Assembly (NCBI RefSeq): GCF_000184685.1 | Contig: NC_014830.1 | Span: 806,001-870,000 of the forward strand | Direction: 5' to 3' | Length of the DNA: 64,000 bases | Source of the DNA: Intrasporangium calvum DSM 43043 | Lineage (GTDB): Bacteria > Actinomycetota > Actinomycetes > Actinomycetales > Dermatophilaceae | Part shown: piece after piece, positions 24,546-31,950 of the stretch | How positions within the stretch are numbered: position 1 is the stretch's first letter | How the letters are laid out: each line of letters starts with the position of its first letter | Made by a program: the position numbers and the translations under genes | Notes under the pieces: model-generated | The model's database searches: none | What the model saw: the letters and a program-made list of their open reading frames with translations, nothing else | What the model was told of the DNA's origin: nothing

Positions 24546-25113
24546 ATTGCTCGGCACACGCTTCCGTTCACGCTCCCGTCGTCGGGAACCGGCTGCGCAC
24601 GACGCTGGAAGACGGTGCTGCGCGCCTCGAGCCCGTCGGGCAGCGCGTCCGCTGCGCACCACGTCGCCGGTCTCGAGCACCTGCTTGAACCGGCGCAGGT
24701 CGTGTCGCACCTGCTGCTCCGGCTCCTCACCGAACAGGGTGGCGACGGCTTGCCCGAGCTTGCCGCCCGGCAGGTCGTAGTGCAGCGCGACGCTCACCTC
24801 GGTCCCCCGGTCGCCGGGGGCGGGGGCGAAGTGCACTGTGCCGGAGTTGTCGATGTCGGCGCCGGGGAGGCTGCGCCAGGAGATCCTCGGCAGGTTGGTG
24901 AAGTCGCGCCAGAAGGCGTAGACCTCGTCGGGCGGGCGGTTGACGGTGACGGAGGCTCGCAGGGCCAGCGGCCCGGGTCTGCCGCGGCCGTGCTGTCCCG
25001 TGCGGGTGCGTGCCCGCTGCACCGCCGCGCCCACTCCCAGTGCTGTGACGGCGAGGGCCGCCGCGCGGCGGCCCCGCGAAGTTGTGCTGCGTCGACGTGT
25101 GTGGAGTGCCCAT
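24544..25113 (-). pseudogene. frameshifted SRPBCC (cyclase/dehydrase-like) gene
   Basis: The central domain is clear: ASVTVNRPPDEVYAFWRDFT, FGEEPEQQVRHDLRRFKQVL, ETGDVV. The expected continuation ALPDGLEARSTVFQRRAQPV lies in another frame, consistent with one extra G near 24651. At the 5' end, ATG 25113 has a good ribosome-binding site (GAGGTGAG), but its frame differs from that of the hydrophobic segment AAALAVTALGVG, so a second indel is likely. SRPBCC proteins bind hydrophobic ligands; this one is probably not functional. Confidence 0.7.
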
Positions 25114-25235
25114 GACTCACCTCTTCCCGGCCCCTGACGCGCCGTGCTCGTCAGCGTTGCGGTCCCTTGGGGTCCTACCCGTTCGGCCGGTCACTGCCAC
25201 ACCGTCGAGCCGGCTGGTCGGGGAGCTCTCTCCGG

Positions 25236-25254
25236 CCGTATGCCGCTGGGCTCG
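25236..25254 (+). repeat. dispersed repeat copy 8 (CCGTATGCCGCTGGGCTCG)
   Basis: This forward copy lies between the broken SRPBCC gene and the 3' end of the histidine kinase gene. The 210-bp gap shows no other feature. Confidence 0.88.
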
Positions 25255-25323
25255 TCCCGAACGTGTCTGCAGTGGCCGACGGGGCTGGGGAGCGGTCTGC
25301 CGTCCATCCGGTGCGAGAGGACG

Positions 25324-26457
25324 TCAGTGGGGCAGCCGGGTGAAGGTCGGCAGGGTGAGGGTGAAGGTGGACCCGCGGCCGGGCCCGGGGCTGTCGGCCT
25401 CGAGGCTGCCCTGGTGGGCGTCGGCGATGGCGCGGCTGATCGTGAGGCCGAGGCCGGATCCGGCGCGGTCGCGGTCCCGTGCGGTGTCGCCGCGGTAGAA
25501 GCGCTCGAAGACGTGCGGCAGCTGGTCGGCGCTCATGCCGTCGCCGGTGTCGGCGACGGAGATCTCGACCGTGCCGTCCGAGCTTCGGGCCGAGAGACGG
25601 ACCGTGCCGCCCGCATGGGAGTGTCGCAGGGCGTTGGCCAGCAGGTTGTCGAGCACCTGCCCGAGCCGTCGGGGGTCGACGTCCACGTCCACGTCGGGTG
25701 CGTCGTCGACGTCGGCGAGGAGCTCGACGCCGCGCCGGGCGAAGGCCTCCCGCTTGGCCTGGAACGCGGACCAGAGGAGGTCGCGGACGGGCCGCACCGA
25801 GCGCTCGAGGCCGAGCCGGCCCTCCTCGGCCCGGGACACGTCGTCGAGGTCGGCGGCCAAGCGGGCCAGGCGCTCGGTCTGCTCCGTCATGACCCGCTCG
25901 GTGTCGGAGCTCCACGTCGTGACGCCGTCACGAAGGCCCTCGCAGTAGACGGTGAGCGTGGCGATCGGGGTCCGGAGCTCGTGCGCGAGGTCGGAGAGGA
26001 GTCTGCGCCGGGTGTCCTCGGTCTGCTCGAGCTGGCTCGCCATGAGGTTGAACGCCCGGCCCAGCTCGTCGAACTCGACGCCGGAGCCGAAGTCGCCGAC
26101 CCGGGCGCCCAGGTGGCCCCGGGACACCTCGCGCGCGGCCTTGGCGAGCGCCCCGAGGGGGGCCTGGAGCCGCCGGGTCACGTACCACGTCACCGCGGCC
26201 GCACAGACGAGGGCGAAGGCGAGGGCGACGCCGAGGGACACGAACGCCGAGTCCCGGTAGGCCTCCTCGATGTGGGCGAGCTCGGGGGAGTTGGGGACGT
26301 GGCCGGCCTCGAGCATGTGCTGGTGGAACAGTGGCGGTCCGACGAACGCGGCGACGAGGCTGGCTGTGAGGACGCTGGCGCCGAGAACGAGGACCTGGGC
26401 GAGCATGAGGCGCGGCGCGAGGCCACGCCCCAACGAAGTCTGGCGGTCGGTGCTCAC
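25324..26457 (-). CDS. sensor histidine kinase
   Basis: This 377-residue membrane kinase has two transmembrane helices (about residues 18-40 and 72-96) with a short extracytoplasmic loop of about 30 residues that contains FHQHMLEAGH. A HAMP domain follows, then the dimerisation/H-box LLSDLAHELRTPIATL (His near residue 160) and an HATPase domain with N box LLANALRHSH, DTGDGM and GSGLGL. The start overlaps the response-regulator stop by four bases. Its place beside a CopA/CueP locus suggests copper sensing; the His/Met residues in the small loop would fit, but this is inference. Confidence 0.9.
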   Translation of the reverse strand: MSTDRQTSLGRGLAPRLMLAQVLVLGASVLTASLVAAFVGPPLFHQHMLEAGHVPNSPELAHIEEAYRDSAFVSLGVALAFALVCAAAVTWYVTRRLQAPLGALAKAAREVSRGHLGARVGDFGSGVEFDELGRAFNLMASQLEQTEDTRRRLLSDLAHELRTPIATLTVYCEGLRDGVTTWSSDTERVMTEQTERLARLAADLDDVSRAEEGRLGLERSVRPVRDLLWSAFQAKREAFARRGVELLADVDDAPDVDVDVDPRRLGQVLDNLLANALRHSHAGGTVRLSARSSDGTVEISVADTGDGMSADQLPHVFERFYRGDTARDRDRAGSGLGLTISRAIADAHQGSLEADSPGPGRGSTFTLTLPTFTRLPH

Positions 26458-27203
26458 GTCGCCGCGCCCTGACCCATCCGGTATCCCACACCGCGAACCG
26501 TGTCGATGTACCGGGGCGTGGTGGGGTCGTCGCCGAGCTTGCGCCGGATGTGGCCGACGTGGACGTCGACGATGTGCTCGTCACCGACCCACGCGATGTC
26601 CCAGACCTCGTCGATGAGCTGCCGCCGGGAGAAGGCGTACTTCGGGCGGGCGGAGAGGACGTCGAGGATGTCGAACTCGGTCCGCGTCAGCAGGACGGCG
26701 CTTCCGGCCACCGAGACGCTGCGTCCCGCTGGGTCGATCGTCAGGTCCCCGAAGAGGCGGGCCGGCTCCTCGCGATGGGCCTGGTCGCGCGACGACCCGG
26801 CGCCGCGTTGGCGCGGCCTGCGCAGGACGGCCTGGACCCGCGCGACGAGCTCGCGGGCGCTGAAGGGCTTCGTGATGTAGTCGTCGGCCCCGACCGAGAG
26901 GCCGATGATCCGGTCCATCTCGTCGCCCCGTGCCGTCAGCATGAGCACGTAGCAGTCGGAGAAGGTGCGGATCTGGCGGCACACCTCGACCCCGTCGAGG
27001 CCGGGGAGTCCCAGGTCGAGGACGATGACGTCGGGGTCCAGCGCGCGTGCCATGGACAGGGCGTCGGGCCCGGTGTAGGCCTCGGACACCGAGTAGCCGG
27101 CGCGCGCGAGATAGGTGCTGACCATCTGGGCCAGCGCGCGCTCGTCATCGACGACGAGAACGCGACGGGCGGGGGCGGCGGCGTCGGCCGGAGGGGACTG
27201 CAT
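26454..27203 (-). CDS. OmpR/PhoB-family response regulator
   Basis: This 249-residue protein has an N-terminal receiver domain (LVVDDE, phosphoacceptor Asp63 in VIVLDLGLPG, Lys in DDYITKPFS). The C-terminal winged-helix DNA-binding domain (LLTRTEFDILDVL, HIVDVHVGHIRRKLGDDP, IDTVRGVGYRM) follows. It is translationally coupled to the kinase. Direct repeats with 11-bp spacing lie in its own divergent promoter region (27262-27283) and before cueP (30099-30131), good candidates for its binding sites. Confidence 0.92.
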   Translation of the reverse strand: MQSPPADAAAPARRVLVVDDERALAQMVSTYLARAGYSVSEAYTGPDALSMARALDPDVIVLDLGLPGLDGVEVCRQIRTFSDCYVLMLTARGDEMDRIIGLSVGADDYITKPFSARELVARVQAVLRRPRQRGAGSSRDQAHREEPARLFGDLTIDPAGRSVSVAGSAVLLTRTEFDILDVLSARPKYAFSRRQLIDEVWDIAWVGDEHIVDVHVGHIRRKLGDDPTTPRYIDTVRGVGYRMGQGAAT

Positions 27204-27261
27204 GGCGTCAGTCTGCCGCGCCGGAGCGGCCGGCGTCCGCAACTGCCCCGGCTGCGTGGAA

Positions 27262-27283
27262 CTTCGTCAAACCTTCATGGAAT
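27262..27283. promoter_or_regulatory. candidate response-regulator box (two 11-bp direct repeats)
   Basis: CTTCGTCAAAC is followed at once by CTTCATGGAAT. OmpR/PhoB-type regulators bind head-to-tail 11-bp repeats. The site is in the divergent region between the response regulator and the SHOCT-protein gene, so it could serve both. Confidence 0.6.
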
Positions 27284-27357
27284 CGTCGCGGGGCACAGAC
27301 AAGCCGGGGCGAGGATGTGACTCAGGAGACATTCCCTCATCGAGAGGAGGCAACCCC

Positions 27358-27609
27358 ATGTGGGGACACGGATGGGACTACGGCGCCGAGTGGTGGATGT
27401 GGGGCCTCATGCTCGTGGGCACCATCGGCTTCTGGCTGCTCGTGGCCTACGTCGTGCGCGCCGTGATCCTGGGTCGACGGCCCGAGGGTGACACCTCGGC
27501 ACCGCGAAACGTCGAGCCGCTCCGGCTGCTCGACGAGCGACTCGCGCGCGGCGAGATCGACATCGAGGAGTACCAGCGCACGAGGAACGTCCTCCGCAAC
27601 GCCCACTGA
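27358..27609 (+). CDS. SHOCT-domain small membrane protein
   Basis: This 83-residue protein has a Trp-rich N-terminus ([15 protein letters not shown]), one transmembrane helix ([21 protein letters not shown]) and a C-terminal SHOCT domain ([20 protein letters not shown]). SHOCT proteins are common in metal and stress loci but have no defined activity. A GAGAGGAGG ribosome-binding site precedes ATG 27358. It is divergent from the two-component genes and upstream of copA. Confidence 0.85.
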   Translation: MWGHGWDYGAEWWMWGLMLVGTIGFWLLVAYVVRAVILGRRPEGDTSAPRNVEPLRLLDERLARGEIDIEEYQRTRNVLRNAH

Positions 27610-27654
27610 GCGTCGTCCGCCGCCTCCCGGGAATGGGTGGGCGGCCCCTGGCTG

Positions 27655-27683
27655 TTGCCATGAATACCCCCCCAGGGTACCTT
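27655..27683 (+). promoter_or_regulatory. copA promoter with CsoR-type operator
   Basis: TTGCCA (27655-27660), a 17-bp spacer and TACCTT (27678-27683) form a promoter 45 bp before copA. The spacer and -10 region contain ATACCCCCCCAGGGTAC (27664-27680), a TACCC/GGGTA inverted repeat of the form bound by the Cu(I)-responsive repressor CsoR. No csoR gene is in the window, so the repressor would act in trans. Confidence 0.7.
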
Positions 27684-27727
27684 GGAGCGAACTGGCGCCA
27701 AGGATGGACCGACCCTCAGGAGACGTC

Positions 27728-30136
27728 ATGACGACGCAGACCGTGCTGCACGTCGGTGGGCTGCACTGGGCCACCTCGGAGCCCGCGATCGAGAAGGCGC
27801 TGCGGCAGCGACCCGGCGTCACGGCCGTACGGGCGAACGCCCTCTCCCAGACAGCGTCCGTCGAGTTCGACCCCAGCAGAACGAGCGTCGAGCAGCTCGC
27901 CGGTTGGGTGCGTGAGTGCGGTTACCACTGCTCAGGGGAGTCGGTCCCGTCGCACGTGTGCCCGGCCCCCGACGCGACCCGGGCTCCCGGACGCGAGCCA
28001 GCCCAGCGGCATACGGCAGCCGGGCCCGCCGGCCACGAGGGCCACGATGCCCACGAGGGCCACGAGAGTGGCGGGTCCGCGCTGGCCTCGCCGCACGAGA
28101 TGATGGGTCACGGTGGCCACGCCGGAATGTCGATGGACGACATGGTCCGCGACATGCGCAACCGCTTCGTCGTCGCTGCCGTGCTGTCCGTGGGCATCAT
28201 GCTGTGGTCGCCGATGGGGCGGGACATGCTCGGGTTCGGCGTGCCCGCACCGGTCGGCCTGCGCGACGACGTGTGGGCCCTCGTCCTCAGTCTGCCCGTC
28301 GTCTTCTACTCCGGCTGGATCTTCTTCGACGGCGCCGTGAGGGCCCTGCGCAACCGCACGCTCGACATGATGGTCCTCGTCGCGGTCGCGATCGCCGCCG
28401 GCTGGCTCTACAGCCTCTACGTCACCGTGACCGGCGGGGGAGAGGTGTTCTACGAGGCGGCCGCGATGCTGACCACGTTCGTCCTGCTCGGCCACTGGTT
28501 CGAGATGCGGGCCCGCGGCGGCGCGAATGACGCGATCCGCACCCTCATCGACCTCGCCCCGCCGATGGCGACGGTGTTGCGCGACGGCGGGCCGGTCGAC
28601 GTCCCGACCGCCGAGGTCGTCGTCGGCGACCTCGTCCTCGTTCGCCCCGGCAGCAAGGTGCCGGTCGACGGTGTCGTCGAGGACGGGCAGTCCGACGTGG
28701 ACGAGTCGATGGTCACGGGCGAGAGCCTTCCGGTGGCGAAGTCCGTCGGGTCCCAGGTGATCGGCGCCTCGATGAACACGACGGGGACGCTTCGGGTGCG
28801 CGCGACGAAGGTCGGCTCGGAGACGGCTCTCGCCCAGATCGTCGCCCTCGTCCAGGAGGCGCAGAACTCCAAGGCTCCCGGCCAGCGACTCGCGGACAAG
28901 GCGGCCTTCTGGCTCGTCCTCGTCGCCCTGGTCGGTGGACTCGTCACCTTCCTCGCCTGGCTGGGGATCGGCGCCGACGTGCAGGTGGCGTTGCTCTTCG
29001 CGATCACCGTCGTCGTGATCACCTGCCCCGACGCCCTGGGCCTCGCGACGCCGACCGCGATCATGGTCGGGACCGGCCTCGGCGCGAAGCGGGGAGTCCT
29101 CTTCAAGAACGCCACGGCGCTCGAGAGCTCGGCGCGCATCGACACCGTCGTCATGGACAAGACCGGAACCCTCACCAAGGGTGAGCCCGAGGTGACCGGA
29201 GTGGTGACGGAGGGCATCTCAGAGGCCGAGGTGCTGCCGCTCGTGGCCGCCGTGGAGAAGGAGTCCGAGCACCCGCTCGCTGCGGCCGTCGTGTCGTATG
29301 CCGCTGAGCGCGGTCTCGCAGACCAGGTCGCCTCACGCTTCCGCAACGTCCCCGGCCACGGTGCCGTCGCGGACGTCGACGGGCGTCGCGTCGTGATCGG
29401 CAACCGAAAGCTGATGGCGACCGAGGGTGTGGAGCTCGGCGGGCTGCTGGCTCAGAGTGACGAGCTCGCCTCCGCCGGGCACACGGCGGTGCTCGTGGGC
29501 GTGGACGGCGTCGGGGTCGCGGTGATCGGCCTCGCGGACGCCGCGCGGGAGACCTCGGCCGAGGCGGTCCGCTCCCTGCACGAGCTGGGCGTGCGCGTCG
29601 TGATGCTCTCGGGGGACAACCGGGCCACCGCTGAGCGCATCGCCGGGCAGCTCGGCATCGACACCGTCATCGCGGAGGTGCTCCCGGGTGACAAGGCGGC
29701 CAGGATCGCCGAGCTCCAGCAGGAGGGCCGGTCCGTGGCCATGGTCGGTGACGGCGTCAACGACGCGCCGGCCCTGGCGCAGGCGGATGTCGGCATCGCG
29801 ATCGGAGCCGGCACCGACGTCGCCATCGAGACGGCTGACGTGGTGCTGATGCGCTCGGATCCCCTGGACGTGCCGACCGCGCTCCGGGTCGGACGCGGGA
29901 CGCTGCGCAAGATGCGGCAGAACCTCGGCTGGGCGGTCGGCTACAACACGATCGCCCTCCCGATTGCGGCGGGAGTCTTCGCAGGGTGGGGGCTGACGTT
30001 GCGTCCTGAGGTCGCGGCCCTGTCGATGTCGGGGTCGAGCCTCATCGTCGCGGTGAACGCCCTGCTGCTCCGGCGGCTGCCACTGCCCACGCCGGCGGCT
30101 TCACCAGACCTTCATGGACCCTTCGTCGAACGGTGA
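27728..30136 (+). CDS. copper-type P1B ATPase with CPD motif
   Basis: This 802-residue heavy-metal exporter probably moves Cu(I) out of the cytoplasm. The N-terminal HMA-like fold (residues 1-70) has lost the CxxC. A His-rich linker follows ([14 protein letters not shown], then [15 protein letters not shown]), the pattern of CopB-like pumps. The membrane and catalytic parts are intact: TGES in the actuator, phosphorylated Asp477 in [23 protein letters not shown], and [20 protein letters not shown]. The transmembrane metal motif is Cys433-Pro-Asp, where CPC or CPH is usual. The linker and the C-terminal nucleotide domain each contain a dispersed-repeat sequence in frame. Confidence 0.9.
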   Translation: MTTQTVLHVGGLHWATSEPAIEKALRQRPGVTAVRANALSQTASVEFDPSRTSVEQLAGWVRECGYHCSGESVPSHVCPAPDATRAPGREPAQRHTAAGPAGHEGHDAHEGHESGGSALASPHEMMGHGGHAGMSMDDMVRDMRNRFVVAAVLSVGIMLWSPMGRDMLGFGVPAPVGLRDDVWALVLSLPVVFYSGWIFFDGAVRALRNRTLDMMVLVAVAIAAGWLYSLYVTVTGGGEVFYEAAAMLTTFVLLGHWFEMRARGGANDAIRTLIDLAPPMATVLRDGGPVDVPTAEVVVGDLVLVRPGSKVPVDGVVEDGQSDVDESMVTGESLPVAKSVGSQVIGASMNTTGTLRVRATKVGSETALAQIVALVQEAQNSKAPGQRLADKAAFWLVLVALVGGLVTFLAWLGIGADVQVALLFAITVVVITCPDALGLATPTAIMVGTGLGAKRGVLFKNATALESSARIDTVVMDKTGTLTKGEPEVTGVVTEGISEAEVLPLVAAVEKESEHPLAAAVVSYAAERGLADQVASRFRNVPGHGAVADVDGRRVVIGNRKLMATEGVELGGLLAQSDELASAGHTAVLVGVDGVGVAVIGLADAARETSAEAVRSLHELGVRVVMLSGDNRATAERIAGQLGIDTVIAEVLPGDKAARIAELQQEGRSVAMVGDGVNDAPALAQADVGIAIGAGTDVAIETADVVLMRSDPLDVPTALRVGRGTLRKMRQNLGWAVGYNTIALPIAAGVFAGWGLTLRPEVAALSMSGSSLIVAVNALLLRRLPLPTPAASPDLHGPFVER
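28001..28016 (-). repeat. dispersed repeat copy 9, inside the copA linker
   Basis: GCCCAGCGGCATACGG is read in frame as PAQRHTA between the degenerate HMA domain and the His-rich stretch, a position that tolerates insertions. Confidence 0.85.
29294..29309 (+). repeat. possible dispersed repeat copy 10, inside copA
   Basis: TCGTATGCCGCTGAGC is read as SYAAER in the nucleotide-binding domain. The residues are plausible for the family, so chance similarity cannot be excluded. Confidence 0.45.
30099..30131 (+). promoter_or_regulatory. candidate response-regulator box (three 11-bp direct repeats)
   Basis: CTTCACCAGAC, CTTCATGGACC and CTTCGTCGAAC follow head to tail without gaps, inside the last codons of copA and just before cueP. 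They share the CTTC(A/G)T core with 27262-27283. The spacing is that of PhoB-type tandem boxes. Confidence 0.65.
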
Positions 30137-30159
30137 ACCTCGTCGGCGAGAGTGGTGCC

Positions 30160-30804
30160 GTGAACCAGCAGCAGCTCTCAGCCCACCGTCCGACCCGATC
30201 CCGTCGCCGCCTCGCCTGGGTCGCCGCAGGAATGGCCTCGCTCGTGCTCGTCGCCGGCTGTGCCAGCGGCGCGGACGACCCGGGCACCGCGGCTCCGGGC
30301 GCACCCGCTGCAGCAGCGGTTGCCGGCTCCGAAGCCGAGGCGATCCTCGCCAAGCTCGGGATGTCCGGGCGCAGCGCCACGGACGTCGTGACCGGCCTCG
30401 ACCAGGCGACCGACCGCAACAAGGACATCTTCGCGTCGGTCCGCTACGACAAGCTCGTCCTCAAGGACGGTGGGACCGAGACCGAGGTCGCCCTTCCCGG
30501 CGACAAGTTCTACCTCTCCGTCGCGCCCTACGTGAACCAGACGCACGACTGCTTCTACCACAGCCTGACCACCTGCACCGGCGAGCTCGCTGGACAGGAC
30601 GTCGACGTCAAGATCGTCGACTCGGCCGGTAAGACCTTGGTGGAGGGTCCGCAGAAGATCTACGCCAACGGCTTCGTCGGCTTCTGGCTGCCGCGCGACA
30701 TCAAGGGCACCATCACCGTGACGCAGGCGGGACGGACGGCCACGTCGGCGATCTCCACCGACAAGGAAGCGGCGACCTGCCTCGCCACGCTCAAGCTCAT
30801 CTGA
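30160..30804 (+). CDS. cueP: CueP-family copper-binding lipoprotein
   Basis: This 214-residue exported protein has an Arg-rich N-terminus, a hydrophobic helix and lipobox VAGC (Cys34). The mature part matches CueP: VRYDKLVLKDGGTETEVALP, FYLSVAPYVNQTHDCFYHSL, TTCTGEL, NGFVGFWLPRDIKGT and the C-terminal TCLATLKL. The conserved Cys residues in HDCFYH, TTC and ATC are those expected to hold copper. CueP supplies or sequesters periplasmic Cu in Salmonella; here it would act outside the membrane next to CopA. GTG 30160 is chosen; GTG 30133 overlaps copA and is an alternative. Confidence 0.88.
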   Translation: MNQQQLSAHRPTRSRRRLAWVAAGMASLVLVAGCASGADDPGTAAPGAPAAAAVAGSEAEAILAKLGMSGRSATDVVTGLDQATDRNKDIFASVRYDKLVLKDGGTETEVALPGDKFYLSVAPYVNQTHDCFYHSLTTCTGELAGQDVDVKIVDSAGKTLVEGPQKIYANGFVGFWLPRDIKGTITVTQAGRTATSAISTDKEAATCLATLKLI

Positions 30805-30919
30805 GCCACGTCGCTCTCCCAGACCGGGAACACGCCCAGTACGGTTCGGTAATCCACCGGGCGAGTCCCGTTGAGGGCCATACTGAGTCGCATCAGCTGA
30901 ACCCCAGAGAGGAACTCGC

Positions 30920-31366
30920 ATGGCAAGCCGTACCGCAAGGACCCTCGGCATGATCGTCGCCATCGTCGGCATCCTGATGATCGTCGCCGGCGGCGTCACG
31001 TACTACATGGTTCACAACGAACTCAAGGCTGCGAAGATCACCGTCGCGGAGGATTCCTCGATGCTCGCCGGCGACAAGGTGGATGGCCCCTTCTCGGCCT
31101 ATGCCCAGGCCCAGGTCATCGACAAGCACGCGCTCGAGGCCACCGGTGGCAAGACCTACGCGCAGCTGGACCGTGAGGACCCGCTGCGTCAGACGGCGAT
31201 GTCGGCGTCGTTCCTGCGAGCCTCCCTCTTCACCTCGGTCGTCGCCTTCGGTGTCGCCGCGATGGCCATGGGGATCGGACTGGTGCTGCTCCTCATCGGT
31301 TGGGCGCTGATGAGCCTCAGCCGACGGGACGTCGTCCACGACCGGGCTCCGGCCGCGACGGTCTGA
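30920..31366 (+). CDS. two-helix membrane protein of unknown function
   Basis: This 148-residue protein has an N-terminal helix (LGMIVAIVGILMIVAGGVTYYMV), an extracytoplasmic domain of about 65 residues beginning NELKAAKITVAEDSSMLAGD, and a C-terminal helix (SVVAFGVAAMAMGIGLVLLLIG). Relatives in actinobacteria are often mislabelled as aromatic ring-opening dioxygenase LigA. Function unknown. A GAGAGGAA ribosome-binding site precedes ATG 30920; a hairpin terminator follows. Confidence 0.75.
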   Translation: MASRTARTLGMIVAIVGILMIVAGGVTYYMVHNELKAAKITVAEDSSMLAGDKVDGPFSAYAQAQVIDKHALEATGGKTYAQLDREDPLRQTAMSASFLRASLFTSVVAFGVAAMAMGIGLVLLLIGWALMSLSRRDVVHDRAPAATV

Positions 31367-31407
31367 TCCGGGAATGAGCGCCCACCCGCCGGCCGCGGGT
31401 GAGCAGG

Positions 31408-31439
31408 AGGGCGGTGCCAGCTCCGGCTGGCACCGCCCT
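31408..31439. terminator. bidirectional hairpin terminator
   Basis: A perfect 13-bp stem, AGGGCGGTGCCAG and CTGGCACCGCCCT, encloses a 6-base loop between two convergent genes. Confidence 0.85.
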
Positions 31440-31458
31440 TCGCGGTGCTGGCCCCGCG

Positions 31459-31950
31459 TCAGTCAGTGGCGAACACCTGCGGCGAGCTGGTCTTGAGGTG
31501 GGTGCGGAGCCACTTGGCGGTGCCCTCCGCCTCCTCACGGTAGGACGTGGCGACCTGCTCCAGGTTCGCCTGCCGGGCGGCCTTCGCGGCCTGCAGCAGG
31601 ATCACCCAGCTGATCTCGGCACGCTGGGCCATGAGGTAGGCGTCCCGGAGGTCGATGACGAGCATCATCCCGGTGGCCTCCGAGCGCCCGAGGACCGTGC
31701 TGGCCATGCGGCGGAGCGTGTCCGCCGCTCCTCCGGGCGACGTTCCCGCCTCTGAGTCGGGAAGGGAGGCGCCCAGGTCCTCGGCAAAGGGCGTGAGCTT
31801 CGCGAGGTGCTCCCGGCAGCGCTCCGCCAGGGCGTGTGACATGTGATAGACGTCGTGCTCGGTCGCATGACGTCCGCCCAACGTCGCCAGTGTCTTTGCG
31901 AGGCCCTCCTCGGCCTCCCGGACGAGGCCCACTGCCTTGTCGAGCTTCAT
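31459..31950 (-). CDS. helical protein coupled to the molybdopterin oxidoreductase
   Basis: This 163-residue protein is predicted almost entirely helical, with His/Glu-rich turns in GGRHATEHDVYHMSHALAER and CREHLAKLTPF that could hold metal as in ferritin-like or hemerythrin-like bundles. No family was identified. Its ATG overlaps the stop of the upstream molybdopterin oxidoreductase gene by four bases, so the two are translationally coupled. It may be a chaperone or partner subunit of that enzyme. Confidence 0.7.
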   Translation of the reverse strand: MKLDKAVGLVREAEEGLAKTLATLGGRHATEHDVYHMSHALAERCREHLAKLTPFAEDLGASLPDSEAGTSPGGAADTLRRMASTVLGRSEATGMMLVIDLRDAYLMAQRAEISWVILLQAAKAARQANLEQVATSYREEAEGTAKWLRTHLKTSSPQVFATD

